Assembly (NCBI GenBank): GCA_914767715.1
Contig: OU612074.1
Coordinates: forward strand, 17,100,062-17,164,061
Source of the DNA: Membranipora membranacea
Taxonomy: Eukaryota; Bryozoa; Gymnolaemata; Cheilostomatida; Membraniporidae
Length of the DNA stretch: 64,000 nucleotides
Direction of reading: 5' to 3'
Below are positions 28,191 through 40,328 of this stretch, piece by piece (position 1 is the first letter of the stretch; every line of letters begins with the position of its first letter). The notes under the pieces were generated by a model. It was not told where the DNA came from and ran no database searches. It worked only from the letters and a program-made list of their open reading frames with translations. The translations under genes and the position numbers were made by a program.

Positions 28191-28720
28191 TAGTTTAATT
28201 ATAAACACTTTTTTGATTATGGCATTTTTTTTTATTACTAAAACATTGTATTAGACTAAAAAATAATAACATAATTTTGCATTGTAAGTGCATTTATCAC
28301 AGACGCATCAGGCGTATTTAAGTGCAGAAGTCAAATCATTTGTTACAAAATCTAAAAACAAAGATCCTTTGAATATGCATAAAATCGTCACCATAATTCC
28401 CGATAGATATGCATTGGCAGTTGGTGCATAAATGGTTAAATTAAAGGGTATATAATAAAGTGTAAGCTTTAGTATGTTGCTAAAGGTGAATTCATGCACG
28501 GAAAAAAATTGTGTCCGGTTATCAGCCTTTGCTTGGAAAAAATAATTTTAAATCTCTTATAATGTGTACATATTTTGAAAAAAATTGTTTTTTCTGTGAA
28601 TGCAAGAGTAAAATAGTAGAATGTTGAGTAAAATGTTTGCAATAAAACTCGACTACCACACAGAAAAATGAATTTGTTCTGGTGTACATGGGTGTGTGTT
28701 GTATTATTCAACTTACTGAA

Positions 28721-31700
28721 TTATCTTTCCTCGAATATAACATCAAACTGCTGTGGTGCGTGAACTATAGAGCTTGTACCGATCAAACTTAACTTCTGAT
28801 CAGGTGGAGACGAGACTTTAAACTTCTGCATGAATGTTGTGAAGAAAAGCATGAGCTCCATTTTAGCTAGACCCTCTCCTAGGCATGATCTTTTTCCTGT
28901 GACCCAGAAGAAAACATCAAATAATATATTCTTATCCATATATATTTTGATTATTATTCAAGGTAATAACCTAAGTCAATGGAAAATTAGAAAGACTTAT
29001 CCGGAAAATTAATTGTCTTTAACTTTTACTTAAACCACTGCTGCCACACAGCCAAATTTGTGCTTATAAAATGCAATCTCAGCATTGTCACCTAATGAGC
29101 AAATAATTTGCACAAACTGATCGTCAAAATTGGGTATGAAATTAATTATCTACCGGCACGGGTGACGTAGTTACCGTCTTACTAGTGCATACTGTACACT
29201 TCATAAGCTGGTGCGTAGATTTCATGCCCTGATTTTGAAGATCAGTTTGTGCAAATGATTTGCCCATTAGGTGACAATTATGAGATTTAAGTCTCAATTA
29301 ATTATCTTGGAGCTATGCAGAATTCAATGAGCACAAATTTGCATGAGTGGCAGCAGTAGTTTAAGTCAGCCTCATTTCATGGCAGCTTCTGAACTCAGGA
29401 AACTGTCTTTTCAGCTACCACTAAAATTTTACTACTTTGGTTACAAAAAGGCAACAAACAATTATCTATGGTAACAGCATCCCAGCAAAACAATTCCAGG
29501 TTGGTGTATTACAGAGTAGCGTATTTTTTTACCTGCTTTCCCAGGGAAACTACCAGAATTGTATTATGGGATACAGCTCATGAGCTGTATTTGGATATTC
29601 TAGGCACAAGACAATTCTAGGTAACTGCTACATACCAATTCCAAATGGGATAGATCTGGCTTTCTTCAGAGCAATATCACCCTCTAGATATCTGTCAGGG
29701 TTAAACTCTCTTGGATTTTCAAACACTTCTTCATCCCAAAGTACGGATGTCATGTTCAACATCAGCTCAGCCCCGGCAGGGATAACCTGAATGAGAAATT
29801 AGGAACAAAACTCAAATAAATGAATAAATAATGGAAGGCAGATGAATAATAAATAACTGAAATTGATAATACGTCCTAGGGATTAGAACGCATCATAGTG
29901 TTAGGCCATAAAAGACCTCCTGAACTATGTGTGCAGCAATATACAATAAACTGAAACTTGCGAATCAATCACCTACCCAGTGGCGTTTTTATCTAAGCCA
30001 TCAGGCCGAGAAGGGAGAAGTTCTGTGCCAAACTGCTGTTAGCCCTTTTAGACTTACCTGTCCATCTATGGCTAGTTCCTTCTCCATTGTATGGGGTAGA
30101 GCATAAGGAACAATGTTTCCTCGCCTCAAAACCTCCAAGAGCACGGCCTCTGTGTATGGAAGGATCATTCTATCCTTGATTGTAACATCTCTTGTACCTG
30201 AGTGATGAAAGAGATTCAATGAGCAATCAAACCTACTACTAAAAGTTCAGGATTCTTCCCAGGACTGTCTTTTTTCTATCATAATTTGGAGAAGACAACT
30301 CTCAAGATATTAGATATTTCATGTTTTTTATAGACAGTAGGTTTTTGAAGAGGGTACCAATATGGCCTACATCATCTTTTATATCTTTGTCATTTTCAAT
30401 CAGAGTTATCTTCCCTCTTTACTTGCATTCTGGGATAGCTGTTATAAGTTGTATGATTTTCCTGTTATTTAAACTGATGACAATCAATACAGCAGTGCAT
30501 GGCTGCATTCAAAGGCAGGCCAGGTGGCTGTCACTTGGCCCTATAACTTTTGCAAGAGCCAGAATTTGAAAACTCAAAAAAGTGAAGTAATAGTTGAGTG
30601 TAAATGAAAAACAATTAATCTAATCTATTCTTTCCTTGTTCGAACTTTTCCTGATCTATGAGGTTCGCATATGATTGTCCAGTTGTAGTGCAATGTTGCA
30701 ACATCAAACAAGAAATGCAATTAATCATCCAAATGGAGCTTTCAAAAAAGTAAAATTAAATTGTAAAGTTGCCTTTTATCTGCAATTTATTGGTACTTTT
30801 CACACAACAATTCTGCTAATTGGTTACTGTCTTTTAGTTCATGAAGGCACTATTGACACTCAAAACTCAAAACAGCACCACATTGAAAATCATTTTGGCT
30901 GTTGCGTCCTCTCTTAAGTAACAGTCATCATACCCAAACATCCCTACCACTACAACCTGTGGATGCATCACTGCAACAGTGTGGCAGGGCAGTGCACCAA
31001 TTATGGCTGAATATTTGAAAAAGAATTGCCAGATCAACCTACCGATAGTCTTATCAACTTCCTTGTGGACCTTATCTTGCACTTCAGGGTAAAGGCACAT
31101 GAAGAGGAGAGCCCAGCGTAGAGCTGTCGATGTGGGCTCTGTACCTGTAGCGTAAAGCTGAAGCGTTGTCATACCTGCATTACCATCTGCAACGAAAAAG
31201 AAGATGCTTTGAAAAAATATGTAGCTATTTACTGTTGGGAGAAACAGATTCTCTTTCAGTTTTCTTGCCACCATCTATCTCCCACCAATAGGCTTTGATT
31301 ATAGAAAAGATAACACCCCTTAAAGCGCATATAGATTTAATTATATCTAATTTAATATCTATTATCATTGCAATGACTTTGCTCAAGGGCAATCCATCTT
31401 CCAGCATCAAGGTTGCCTCCTCCAGCATACCAATTGAAAAAGAAATCTTCCCCCTGTTTACCTTCACCGCCTGTATTAAGCTGCCTTGTTTTCTGACCTG
31501 ACGCTGGAGCCTTGAAATGCAGGGAAATTGATCTGACTAGCTCTTGTAAGGATAAATAGAAACATGTATTTGACTTTAACATTATCCTCAGGAATAAATC
31601 TGCACCGACCTGTAAATATCTCAGTGTTGTTGCCTTTGGCTGCTTCTTTCATGCCGTGGATGATGAATCTATCTATAAAGTCATTGTCTACAGGGTGGTT

Positions 31701-33967
31701 CTTATCAATCTTAGCCCTGTGCTTCTTCACTGACTCCATGATCTCCGGTGTCACCATATCCGCCGCTCTTTTATCCGATCGGACACCTACGACATAGAGA
31801 AAATTTAGTAAGCATAAAAATATTTATCTCTCATCGAAAATAAGGTCATCAAATTGTCAATTGTCTTCTCCTAGTAGCAGTAGGTGAGAATCTACATTTA
31901 CCACATCAGATGCAGCCGCAGCATTGTGTCATTAATACCCAAATGTTGCCTTTTTATTAAGTAGCAGATGTCAAGCATGTTTTTAAGCAACAAAATCTGT
32001 CTTATAGGATTGAACCGGATTGGATTGGTTCATCAAGCATATAGGCCGTAGTCCTAGGTGAGGCAGGGACGCTCTGCCTCCCCTAGATAGCTAGATACAG
32101 TGGCCCAAAAACACTATAATTGGTTAATCCATGTCAGAATCAGCTCCTCTGGGATTACCTTTTGCCAATTGTATGCCTCAAATTGATTGAGAAGCAGCTT
32201 ACAACACCTCTCTTGGTGATGATTCGCACTCGCCTCGGATATTTGCCTCCCCTATATTTTTACTCAAAGCTGAGTCTATTATTTTTTTTACTATCACTGT
32301 CGTATATATCAAGCTAAATATTGTAAATGGTAGATTTTCTGTTGCACCCCGAGTGCTTACCTGTCAAATCTCCAGGCATGTAAGCCGCTCCAGGTATGTT
32401 CCGTGCCACTGCAGCTTTCAAAGCTGCCTGCGTTGAGTCTCTGAAGGCGTGCATCCATGTCAGGAAGGCTGGCTCCTCGTAATCCCTTCTATTACTGAGG
32501 ATCATACTGCCCATAACGTTAGCTGTCGCCAACATCAAGCTGTCAGACACCCTGAATGGTTTACCGAGGTTTGGCTTGATGAAATGATCGATGTAGCAGT
32601 GGATCTCGTGCAGTATGCCGGGTTCCAGACTGGATTTACCCATACCTTCTTCTCGTAGAATGTTCAGGGCAAAAGAGCGAATAGTCTTCCAGTGTGGGTG
32701 TTTAGCCCAGATTAACCCTGTATAAAAAAATAAAGACTAAGAATAACCCTTGAACTAAAATATAAACACCCAGCAAAACCTCATAAACGAACAAAAATTG
32801 TGCATTTGATGAAAAGCCAATATAGCCAGACTGGATATCTAGGCTGCTAATTTGACCTTCATTGAAGGAAATAATGCTCCGGGATGTGGCAATGATAAGA
32901 CATCCGATTTTAATAGATTTTTAATCATACCTGGCATTTTCTTAGCGAATTCTGTGTAGTTCTGAGGCATAGCATGAGTGGTACGCGTGCTGCTATAGTC
33001 AGCTTTCTTTACAAGAATCTCCTGCATATTGTCGAAACCTGACACAACCACCCGCTTAGTGCCTCCTAACTCTACGGTAAATATCTACAAAAGATTCTAC
33101 TGTTTATAATACCCGCAAAAGATACATAATTGGAGAAGGAACTGTCTAAGTCTGCCCTTTAATTTTGAGATCCTAAATCAAGAATCACTGCAGTTTACAT
33201 ACTACTGGGTGCTGACCTGTCTGCAAACCAAACTGGGAGAAACTTGGTGCTGAATATGGTGGCAGCGCTCTGTATTTCTCAGTCTTCGGACCGAGACAGT
33301 CCCTGCAAAATTTTTTTGTGTATGCCAAAAAACCCTAAGAGAATTTCCTATCCATGCACTGTTTTATGACTGCTGTCATTCTTCTGATAACTTACTGTAC
33401 GCTGACTAACTTTTAGGTGGATTCAGCAAGACTTTGACACATATGCCCAGAATGCGTCACAATTGATCATGAAAATTGTCCTGTATCATTAAACCAACCG
33501 AGCACTATTTTTATTGTGATGAGCAACTTTTTCCCAGGACATAAGTAGGTATTCTTATCCTTAGACGGTCAATTGTGATGGACCAGCTGGCAAATTCAGG
33601 CTGGACTCAGTGGACTGTACAGGTTTGCCAGGAGGACTTGCTCATTACCGAATTTTCAAACATAACATCACATATATCATTGCTCTAAGTTGGAACGATT
33701 ACAGTTATCATGTTTGGTGGGCTTAGCACTCACATTTCCGTAACGTTTTCTGCAATCTTCCAAAAACTCAATCATACTCAGGTCTTTAGACATTAGTAGC
33801 TGAGGCACATTGCCCAGTATAGGTATAGTGGGCGGTCCAGCAGGCCATATCTGTTTCCTCTCTTTGTCCTTAAAGACCATGAAAGATACTAGGGCCACTG
33901 TCGTTACCAGCAATGTCAAGGTCACCGGCTCCGAGATGGTCTCAAGAAGGCTAGCAGCTTCCGCCAT
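28721..33967 (-). CDS. Cytochrome P450-A, clan 2-like, complete
   Basis: Eight coding exons on the minus strand: 33734-33967, 32931-33084, 32361-32717, 31610-31786, 31043-31186, 30058-30197, 29636-29786, 28721-28896; intron phases 0,1,1,1,1,0,1; 510 residues plus TAA. Membrane anchor about residues 14-32, then WPAGPP hinge (41-46), C-helix W139..R143, K-helix ExLR E377-R380, NPDRYL PERF-like block, and heme loop F450-G-I-G-K-R-S-C457-L-G459 with the thiolate cysteine. Expected to be an ER monooxygenase using cytochrome P450 reductase; substrate unknown. The I-helix reads TGTEPTS (321-327), with Pro325 where C and D have Thr. An acceptor about 5 bases before the ATG (TTTTGCAG) and a donor at about 34477 suggest a noncoding first exon. 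TTTATT at 28231-28236 is AATAAA on the coding strand. Family membership is sure; subfamily is not. Confidence 0.93.
29028..29365. mobile_element. 338-bp inverted-repeat element in P450-A intron 7, absent from P450-C
   Basis: ACTTAAACCACTGCTGCCAC at the left and its inverse at the right, with long internal inverted stretches (GTCACCTAATG.GCAAAT.ATTTGCACAAACTGAT). The matching place in P450-C (about 50385-50410) runs straight from TTAACTTTCAT to CTGCCTCATTTC without it. Confidence 0.75.
32044..32266. mobile_element. CAGGCCCGTA-family MITE in P450-A intron 3 (3'-deleted)
   Basis: GGCCGTAGTCCTAGGTGAGG at the left, GCCTCCCCTA near the right. The P450-C copy (53071-53299) is longer and keeps the right tip, so this one lost its end after the duplication. 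Confidence 0.6.
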
Positions 33968-34477
33968 ATCTACTGCAAAATATGAGCATGTTTCCTTTAT
34001 TGTCTGATTCTAGAAACTATTTTGTGATGATACCACCTTATCTCACTAAACACAGTGTACAGTTGCGACGACAGTCACCCCTAATCAGAGAGCTCCCAAC
34101 GGGGTATCAATCACTTTTAGTGACTCGCAATTGACTTTGTGACATAAGTACACGCAATCAATTCACACAATTACCTGGTTCTTCAAGCCTTAGAAACATA
34201 AAGAGCTGTAACGCGCGTACGTTTAGAGACTATGACCAGGCAAAAACAGGTTATTCTAGCACAATGTTGGCAGTTTAAATTGCAAGGGACCCACACTATA
34301 GACCAGACAGCAAAGCCGCATGATAAAGGGTGATCTATATGGGTAGATATTAGAAATTAGGCAATAAACAAACTTAAATATAAACTTAAAAATCTATTGC
34401 TGACGAACGAAAAATATGAAAGTTTGACAGGCCGAAAACTGAGTAGCTGTAAATCTTCAACACAGAGTGTAGCTTAC

Positions 34478-34620
34478 GTTCACTAATACTGCAATGCGTA
34501 AGTACAACTTCAACTGTTCAGTCTCAAGTAACGATCCTATAGTTACCTAACAGCACGCTGCAACTGCACAAAAATATGTTTAACACAGTCAGAATATGTC
34601 CCACTCGCTCACTGCAAAAC
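34478..34620 (-). promoter_or_regulatory. Probable noncoding first exon and promoter area of P450-A
   Basis: On the minus strand a conserved donor (GTGAAC then GTAAGCTACACTCTG) ends an upstream segment at 34478. The same arrangement is kept at 55629 in front of P450-C, and both genes have an acceptor just before the ATG. I infer a 5' UTR intron of about 0.4-0.5 kb. The transcription start is not identified. Confidence 0.4.
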
Positions 34621-34677
34621 AACACTCTAATAGTTGTGAAGCAAAACTCCTCTATATTATGTCTATCATTATATGAT

Positions 34678-35095
34678 AGACACACTAAGAGTTCTGCATT
34701 ACAATTATAACCTCGCTACATCAAAACCAATATATTGGCCATAAATTTATTCTGCTTGGAGATAGTAATATTACTTGGAATTCCTCATCAACGAAAAAAA
34801 CACATTTAGAGCAGAGCTTTATGTCTGCAGGGCTATTACAGCAAGTTAATGGGATTTCATAGATTAGCCATTTAGGAAGAGAAAGCTTATTAGACCATAA
34901 CTATGTGAAAATTATATGTTGGTCTAAAAAACATGATGCCTCCCTGCCTCCCCTAGAAATACGGGCCTGCACCAGCCAGGCCACTCTCAATATAATTTAT
35001 TATCCTATGCCAATATATAACCTATCATAACTAAGTAATCGCAAGCCCAAGCCAGGTTATAATTGAAATGCGGAACTATTAGTGTGTCAATCATC
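34678..35095. mobile_element. Inverted-repeat element upstream of P450-A
   Basis: GACACACTAAGAGTTCTGCA..CAATTATAACC at the left and the inverse GGTTATAATTG..GCGGAACTATTAGTGTGTC at the right. Upstream of P450-C (about 55827-55945) only sequence matching the right arm in opposite orientation is seen. Confidence 0.55.
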
Positions 35096-38000
35096 AAAGG
35101 CTAAAAAATGTTGGAATATCATTTGAAATGATTCAATTGCCAATTTGAGTTAGTATGTCAAGTACTGATGTCATTATTTCACCTGATTTGGGAAAACTAT
35201 TTGCCGACCAGGTAATCACTCTGATATGTAGCCTCAATCTATAATCTTTGAGCTATACAGCAATTGATTACCCAGTGTCAATTTTCCGTAAACAAGTTTT
35301 TGATATATGCAAGTTTATCAAAGAATTCAATTCGGAAATTACCGATTTAATTAGATGAGTATTTGTGAGCGCTTGAAATAATGGGCTTGAGATGCGTCAA
35401 AATGTATCCTTACTTTCTATACGAGTATTTATGAATACTTGGAAATCATTTAAGATGAATAATGAGCTTGAGATGCGTTAAAATTTATCCATCTTACACA
35501 ATAAAGCCTATCTTCCAACCAGTCTGCAGCGACTCATGACAGGTTTGGTGGATGTTTTGCGGGAGGTAAAATGTGCTTGGTTGGTCTTCAAAGCATAATT
35601 TAAAATTTTATGAGACACTTTTTTGCTACTTTGTCCTACTTTATTAGCTTTATAATGTCTCACAACCTTGGCATGAGCTTTTGAGAACTTGGCACTCCTC
35701 GAAGACTGGTATATGGAGCCGGGTATACAAACAATAACTCTCGCAGGCCTGTAGTTCTAGGGGAGGCAAAAGAGGCACTACCTTCCCTGAAAAGCTAATT
35801 ACAATAGCCTAAAACACTATAATTGAATAACTCATGTCAACATCATCTCCTCTCGGATTTCAATATCAACCAAAATCACCTGCAAAACCTCATCATCGTT
35901 AACAGTTGTGTGCTGATTAGCTACACCACCTCCTGCCCCTAATAAAGGATTTATTAACGGGATCAAACATAGGTGTGGGTGTTCAGAGCGTTTGAGAAAA
36001 GTGAAATGGAGTGGACATGTGTTTGAAGAGCATCTCATGGGTACAATATACAATCGGATATGATGTGGCCTCACCGGCGTTGGTTGTTGTTTGGAATGTT
36101 CTGATATGTTTAGGCCTTGCTTATGATGGTGGTAGCTTAGAACTTTTTGAAAAACAACCAGAGACTATAGATCTATAGATCTATATATCTATAGTCTCTG
36201 AAACAACTATAAAATCAATGACTATGACATGACACTCCCGCTGTTCCCTGTCCACAGCAATTCAAGCGTGAAAACGAGTGTTTGTCATTTTAGGATGCTG
36301 TGCTCGCTTGCTCTGTTTATATAAGATTACAATGTAGAAATGATTTCTTTCTGCAGACATAGCCTTACTTATTTCAGATTTGCCTGAGAATGGTTCATGC
36401 AATTCTCTTGATTTTTTTTACATGTGTTACCAGAACACATGGGCCACAGTCTAGGCATTTATTCATGTAGTCAGTCAATGGATTTTGCGGATATATTTGA
36501 TTTAGTGGCTAACATTCCTTTGTGAGATGAGTAAGACAAGGTACACACAATACTAGATAGCCCTTACATCAAACAAAGTTTCCTATGACCAACAGTCATT
36601 CTAAGCTGACCAAAGGAAGGTGTCAGATTTATGAAATTTGTCATTCACAAGCTGAAAACTAGATAAAAACAGCCCAAAAACAGCCTTCTTTTCTCCCTCC
36701 CCCTCCAACATAATCTTTTTGTGAACCATGAAAATAATCATTATTACCAATCACCTCAATCAAGATATTTACTTGAGAACATTTGCTCCAATTTAAGAGG
36801 TAAATGTGGCTATAGAGACGGCCCAAAAAGTGTCCAGTTCATAGCGCCATATGGACATGTCTCTTCTATACATATGTTAAGCAACAATTACCCAACCATC
36901 TGCATGAATGATGGGGCCTTTATTTTAGATTGAGCTTAGCGTTATAACATGAAAACTCAGGTCCATACTCTAGTACTCAACTACATCAGTGAAACTCCAC
37001 CCATAATCTCAGCTATCATATAGGTAACCTACCAGGCGTTTAGTCGCAGGCAAAATAGTAAGTGGTAAGATCACCACAGTTGCATTTATATCACCTTCCC
37101 TTGGTAGTCAAACTATCGTTAGTCATGTTTCCCCTCAAACGCTATGATAAGGCCAATGTCACTTAGTTGATCCTACAGTGTGCTTTATAGTTTTTTACCA
37201 AATCTTGCAATAAGATCCTACGATATCCTCTCGAGTAAGATCCATACTAACTCGATACTCAAAAATTTGACTTCATTTTCAAAGAAACTGATCTTTGCAT
37301 TGACATAGACTGCACTTATTCAGTAATATTGATAGTCCATGTTTAGATGTGCTGAGTAACTGTGGTGCACAAATGGACAAGATCTGAGGCCACAAAACAG
37401 AAAGCTTCTCCAAGTCACCCACTGCTAACACATTTCAATACTAGTCTCTAGGAGGCCGTCAAATTCATTTGGATTTTTTATCACCCTGAAGACTGAAATA
37501 ACTAGATAACACATTTATTTACATGGATCTACTTTAAGACATGCAAATACTAGTTTTTGATGTAAAGAGAACTGTTTATCTGAGTAAGTCTTGTGTGTCA
37601 AAACATCTTAAAGTTTGTAAAGATTGCTAAAAAAAATCCTCAAAACTCAAAATCACTTGTTAGTAATCATCACATGATTTTTATTTTTACATCATTGAGA
37701 TGCCTGAAATGTCTAGATCTAAAATATTTTTATTTGAAGTTTCAGTGAAATTTGGAAATACATAATTTTCATGAAAAACAAACAGGCTACCTGTGTAAAT
37801 TTTGAATTTCCTATTGAAATTCTATTGAAAGCCACTAATCATAAAGCTCATAATTGAAGCGTAAAACTCGTTTTCATGCGGCCCGCTTGCCTATTCAACT
37901 GAAGACCGCAGTTTGATAGGAGTGTCATATCTTAGTATTTAGAATCTTTGCCATAACTATGTGAAAATTATATGTTGGTCTAAAAACATGATGGCTCTTC

Positions 38001-38508
38001 AAGAGAGTGGTTTTGGGTGCCACCAGCCAAGCCACCAGCATTGACCAAAATTCTGAGCTAAGACCGCACTTTGGCTACAGATTGCTTACTAGTTGTCAGT
38101 ATTTTGTTATCCTCCTCCCATCTATGTTGGAGCGCAAGGAAATCACCACGCAAATATTGTTGGATTTGATCCCCCTTCAGTCAACTGCTGCTGGGTTATG
38201 TTGGGTAATTATGTTCGCTGTGTCAATCCTGAGTAGTCCCAATTCATGGTCATTGTCACTTTGTCAAGTTGGGTGAAAGGGATATGATATTGTACAATAG
38301 CATATCTGCAATCTTGTTGTTAACATGTGATTATGTTTTAATCAACCAAACCACATGTTAACAGAGTGTGTTGATTGTCAGCATTTGCTTCAGTTATTTT
38401 TTGTTGGTACAGCTCTATTTATCCTCAAAGTCAATGTAGGGAATTCTATAGCATTTTGGGAAGATAATTCTTACAAGCAATTCCTTGTTCGTCGCGGACA
38501 AAATTTGT
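35096..38508. other. Spacer between P450-A and P450-B
   Basis: No gene found. It contains a fragment of the CAGGCCCGTA MITE family (about 35740-35830), a diverged tandem repeat of TTGAGATGCGT-AAAAT (about 35385-35490), the 42-bp palindrome at 36169-36200 and a repeated block TATGTGAAAATTATATGTTG (34900 and 37962). It does not obviously match the spacer between C and D. Confidence 0.45.
36159..36200. mobile_element. 42-bp palindrome with 7-bp flanking repeat
   Basis: CAGAGACTATAGATCTATAG is followed by its inverse ending CTATAGTCTCTG. AAACAAC stands on both sides. Like the 57-bp palindrome at 1246-1302 it looks like two transposon tips with almost no interior, but of a different family. Ends are good to a few bases. 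Confidence 0.5.
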
Positions 38509-39678
38509 TGTGTTAACAGTTGACTAAAATATAGAATTCAACTATAACATAAAAATTCACGATTTTGTTTTAAAATAAAACGTTTCATCAGTCCCAAACT
38601 TACCATACAACAAGATAAAAGTTTCTGATAAAGGACAATAAAGCTGTAAAATAAAATAGAAACTTCTGATCTTGCATAGATTCGTGCTTTTTTGGCTGAA
38701 CTCCTCATTATTCAATGTGTTGACTCCGATTGGCTGATTTCCGACCCGCTGCAGCCAATCAGATCTGAGCCAACACATTGGCTTGAACTACCTCCTCTCA
38801 AATATGATAGCAAAAGCCATAGGAGCATTAACCAATGAACAGTACCCGTCCAGGCTCAGCCTCTGCCCACGTGTAGACGAGACCTTGAACTTCTGCATGA
38901 ATGTCGTGAAGAACAGCATAAGCTCCATTTTAGCCAGACCCTTACCTAGGCAAGATCTTCTTCCTGCATCATCAATGACAAATCACATTATACATTGACT
39001 GCATTTGTATTTTTAGGCACTAAGTTTATCAAGTTGGATCCATTTGCCAGAATGACCAGTGTAAGGGGAGCAACTCCGAATTCAGGCAAATAGATCAAAA
39101 TTGATCTAATTGTACTAGGCACGATGTTGCCATAGAGGCCTAAAAATGAACTTAGAATTACAAACAAATTTCCCTATTAAAGCTGTGCAAGCCCTTCATC
39201 TAGCAAATCATGTGAAAGTTTTCTAATCTCATTATCAGGGAATGCAGCTAAACTTGCAAATTTTCAAGTAGTTTTATCAGGCTGATAACGTAAGCCCAAC
39301 ACTAGAAATCCTGCTGGAGAGCTTAGGAATTTTGGTTATATATGTTGGGGACCCGTTCTCAAATCAGTCAAATAACTGTTTGGAGTTTTTTATGTTATCT
39401 TTACGCCTGATTTTATAGAAAAACTCAACAAGGTCAATACGAAGCTTTGTTAGCATATAATTCACAGTACAATTCCAGTTCATTACAAACTTACCGAGTC
39501 CAAATGGCATAAATCTCTCCTTTTTCAGTTTGATATCACCCTCTAAAAACCTGTCAGGGTTGAACTCTCTCGGATTCTCATACACTTCCTCATCCCATAG
39601 AAAGGAGGCCATATTTAGCATCACCTCAGCTCCTGCTGGTATAATCTACCAAATAAGAGAAAGAGATTTCCACATACT

Positions 39679-39934
39679 GTAATACCTCACTTATAAGGCA
39701 CCAGCCTTATAAGTGAAGCGCCTCCCTCGGAAAAAATAAAAATGATCCAGTTATAAGGCACCCTAGCTATAAGTCATCCTTTTTGAAAAACACTATCCTC
39801 AATAATGGGATTAGAACTCACAACGCATGTACTCAAGGCAGACGCTGCTACCATTGAGCTATTCAGCTTTGCCTGTACTAAACGGTTTTGGTCCATTCTT
39901 ATATTAGGCACGCACCCTATATGTGAGGTATTAC
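39679..39934. mobile_element. MITE with GTAATACCTCACTTATAAGG ends and an internal tRNA-like cassette (P450-B copy)
   Basis: Left tip GTAATACCTCACTTATAAGG, right tip the inverse of GTAATACCTCACATATAGGG. TA occurs two bases outside each end. The minus strand has an A-box-like TAGCTCAATGGTAGC (39847-39861) and a B-box-like GAGTTCTAATCCC (39807-39819). The same element is at the same place in P450-D intron 6 (60875-61132). Confidence 0.65.
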
Positions 39935-40328
39935 GTTACAATATGAAAATGAGCAACCAAGCTCACTATGAACAAGCACCCGAAGAGATCGATTAAATCC
40001 AGTAGTGTGCAGCCATAAAGAATATGCAGCACCAAAGATCACATCACTTTAATACACTGTTATTGAATTTATTTTCTCGGGTGATTCCAATTTTTCCACC
40101 AATCAAGTCTGACATTTAGTTCCTCATTGGTAATGATGTTACTCGGAAATGAATCATCAATATTACTATGAAATTTATTAATAGCAAACAAGTGATAGTA
40201 TTGCAGTTTTCTCACCCCGCCTTCAATTTCTATATCTTTCTGCATAGTATGAGGCAGAGCGGTAGGAGCGATGTTACCTAGTCTCAGTAGCTCCATTATT
40301 ACTACACTTGTGTACGACAATATCAACC

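Larger units (their letters stand above)
28196..34730. repeat. Segmental duplication, unit A half (matches about 49530-55900)
   Basis: Exons, introns, 3' flank and 5' flank of P450-A match those of P450-C collinearly, at an offset of about 21.27-21.39 kb. Examples are the shared 3' TTTATTACTAAAA and GCATTGTAAGTGCATTT and the shared upstream CACAGAGTGTAGCTTAC. Intron lengths differ through later insertions. Confidence 0.85.

Noticed and set aside
35832-36074. An 80-codon minus-strand frame between P450-A and P450-B
   Set aside because: Overlaps MITE fragment sequence and shows no P450 or other family signature.
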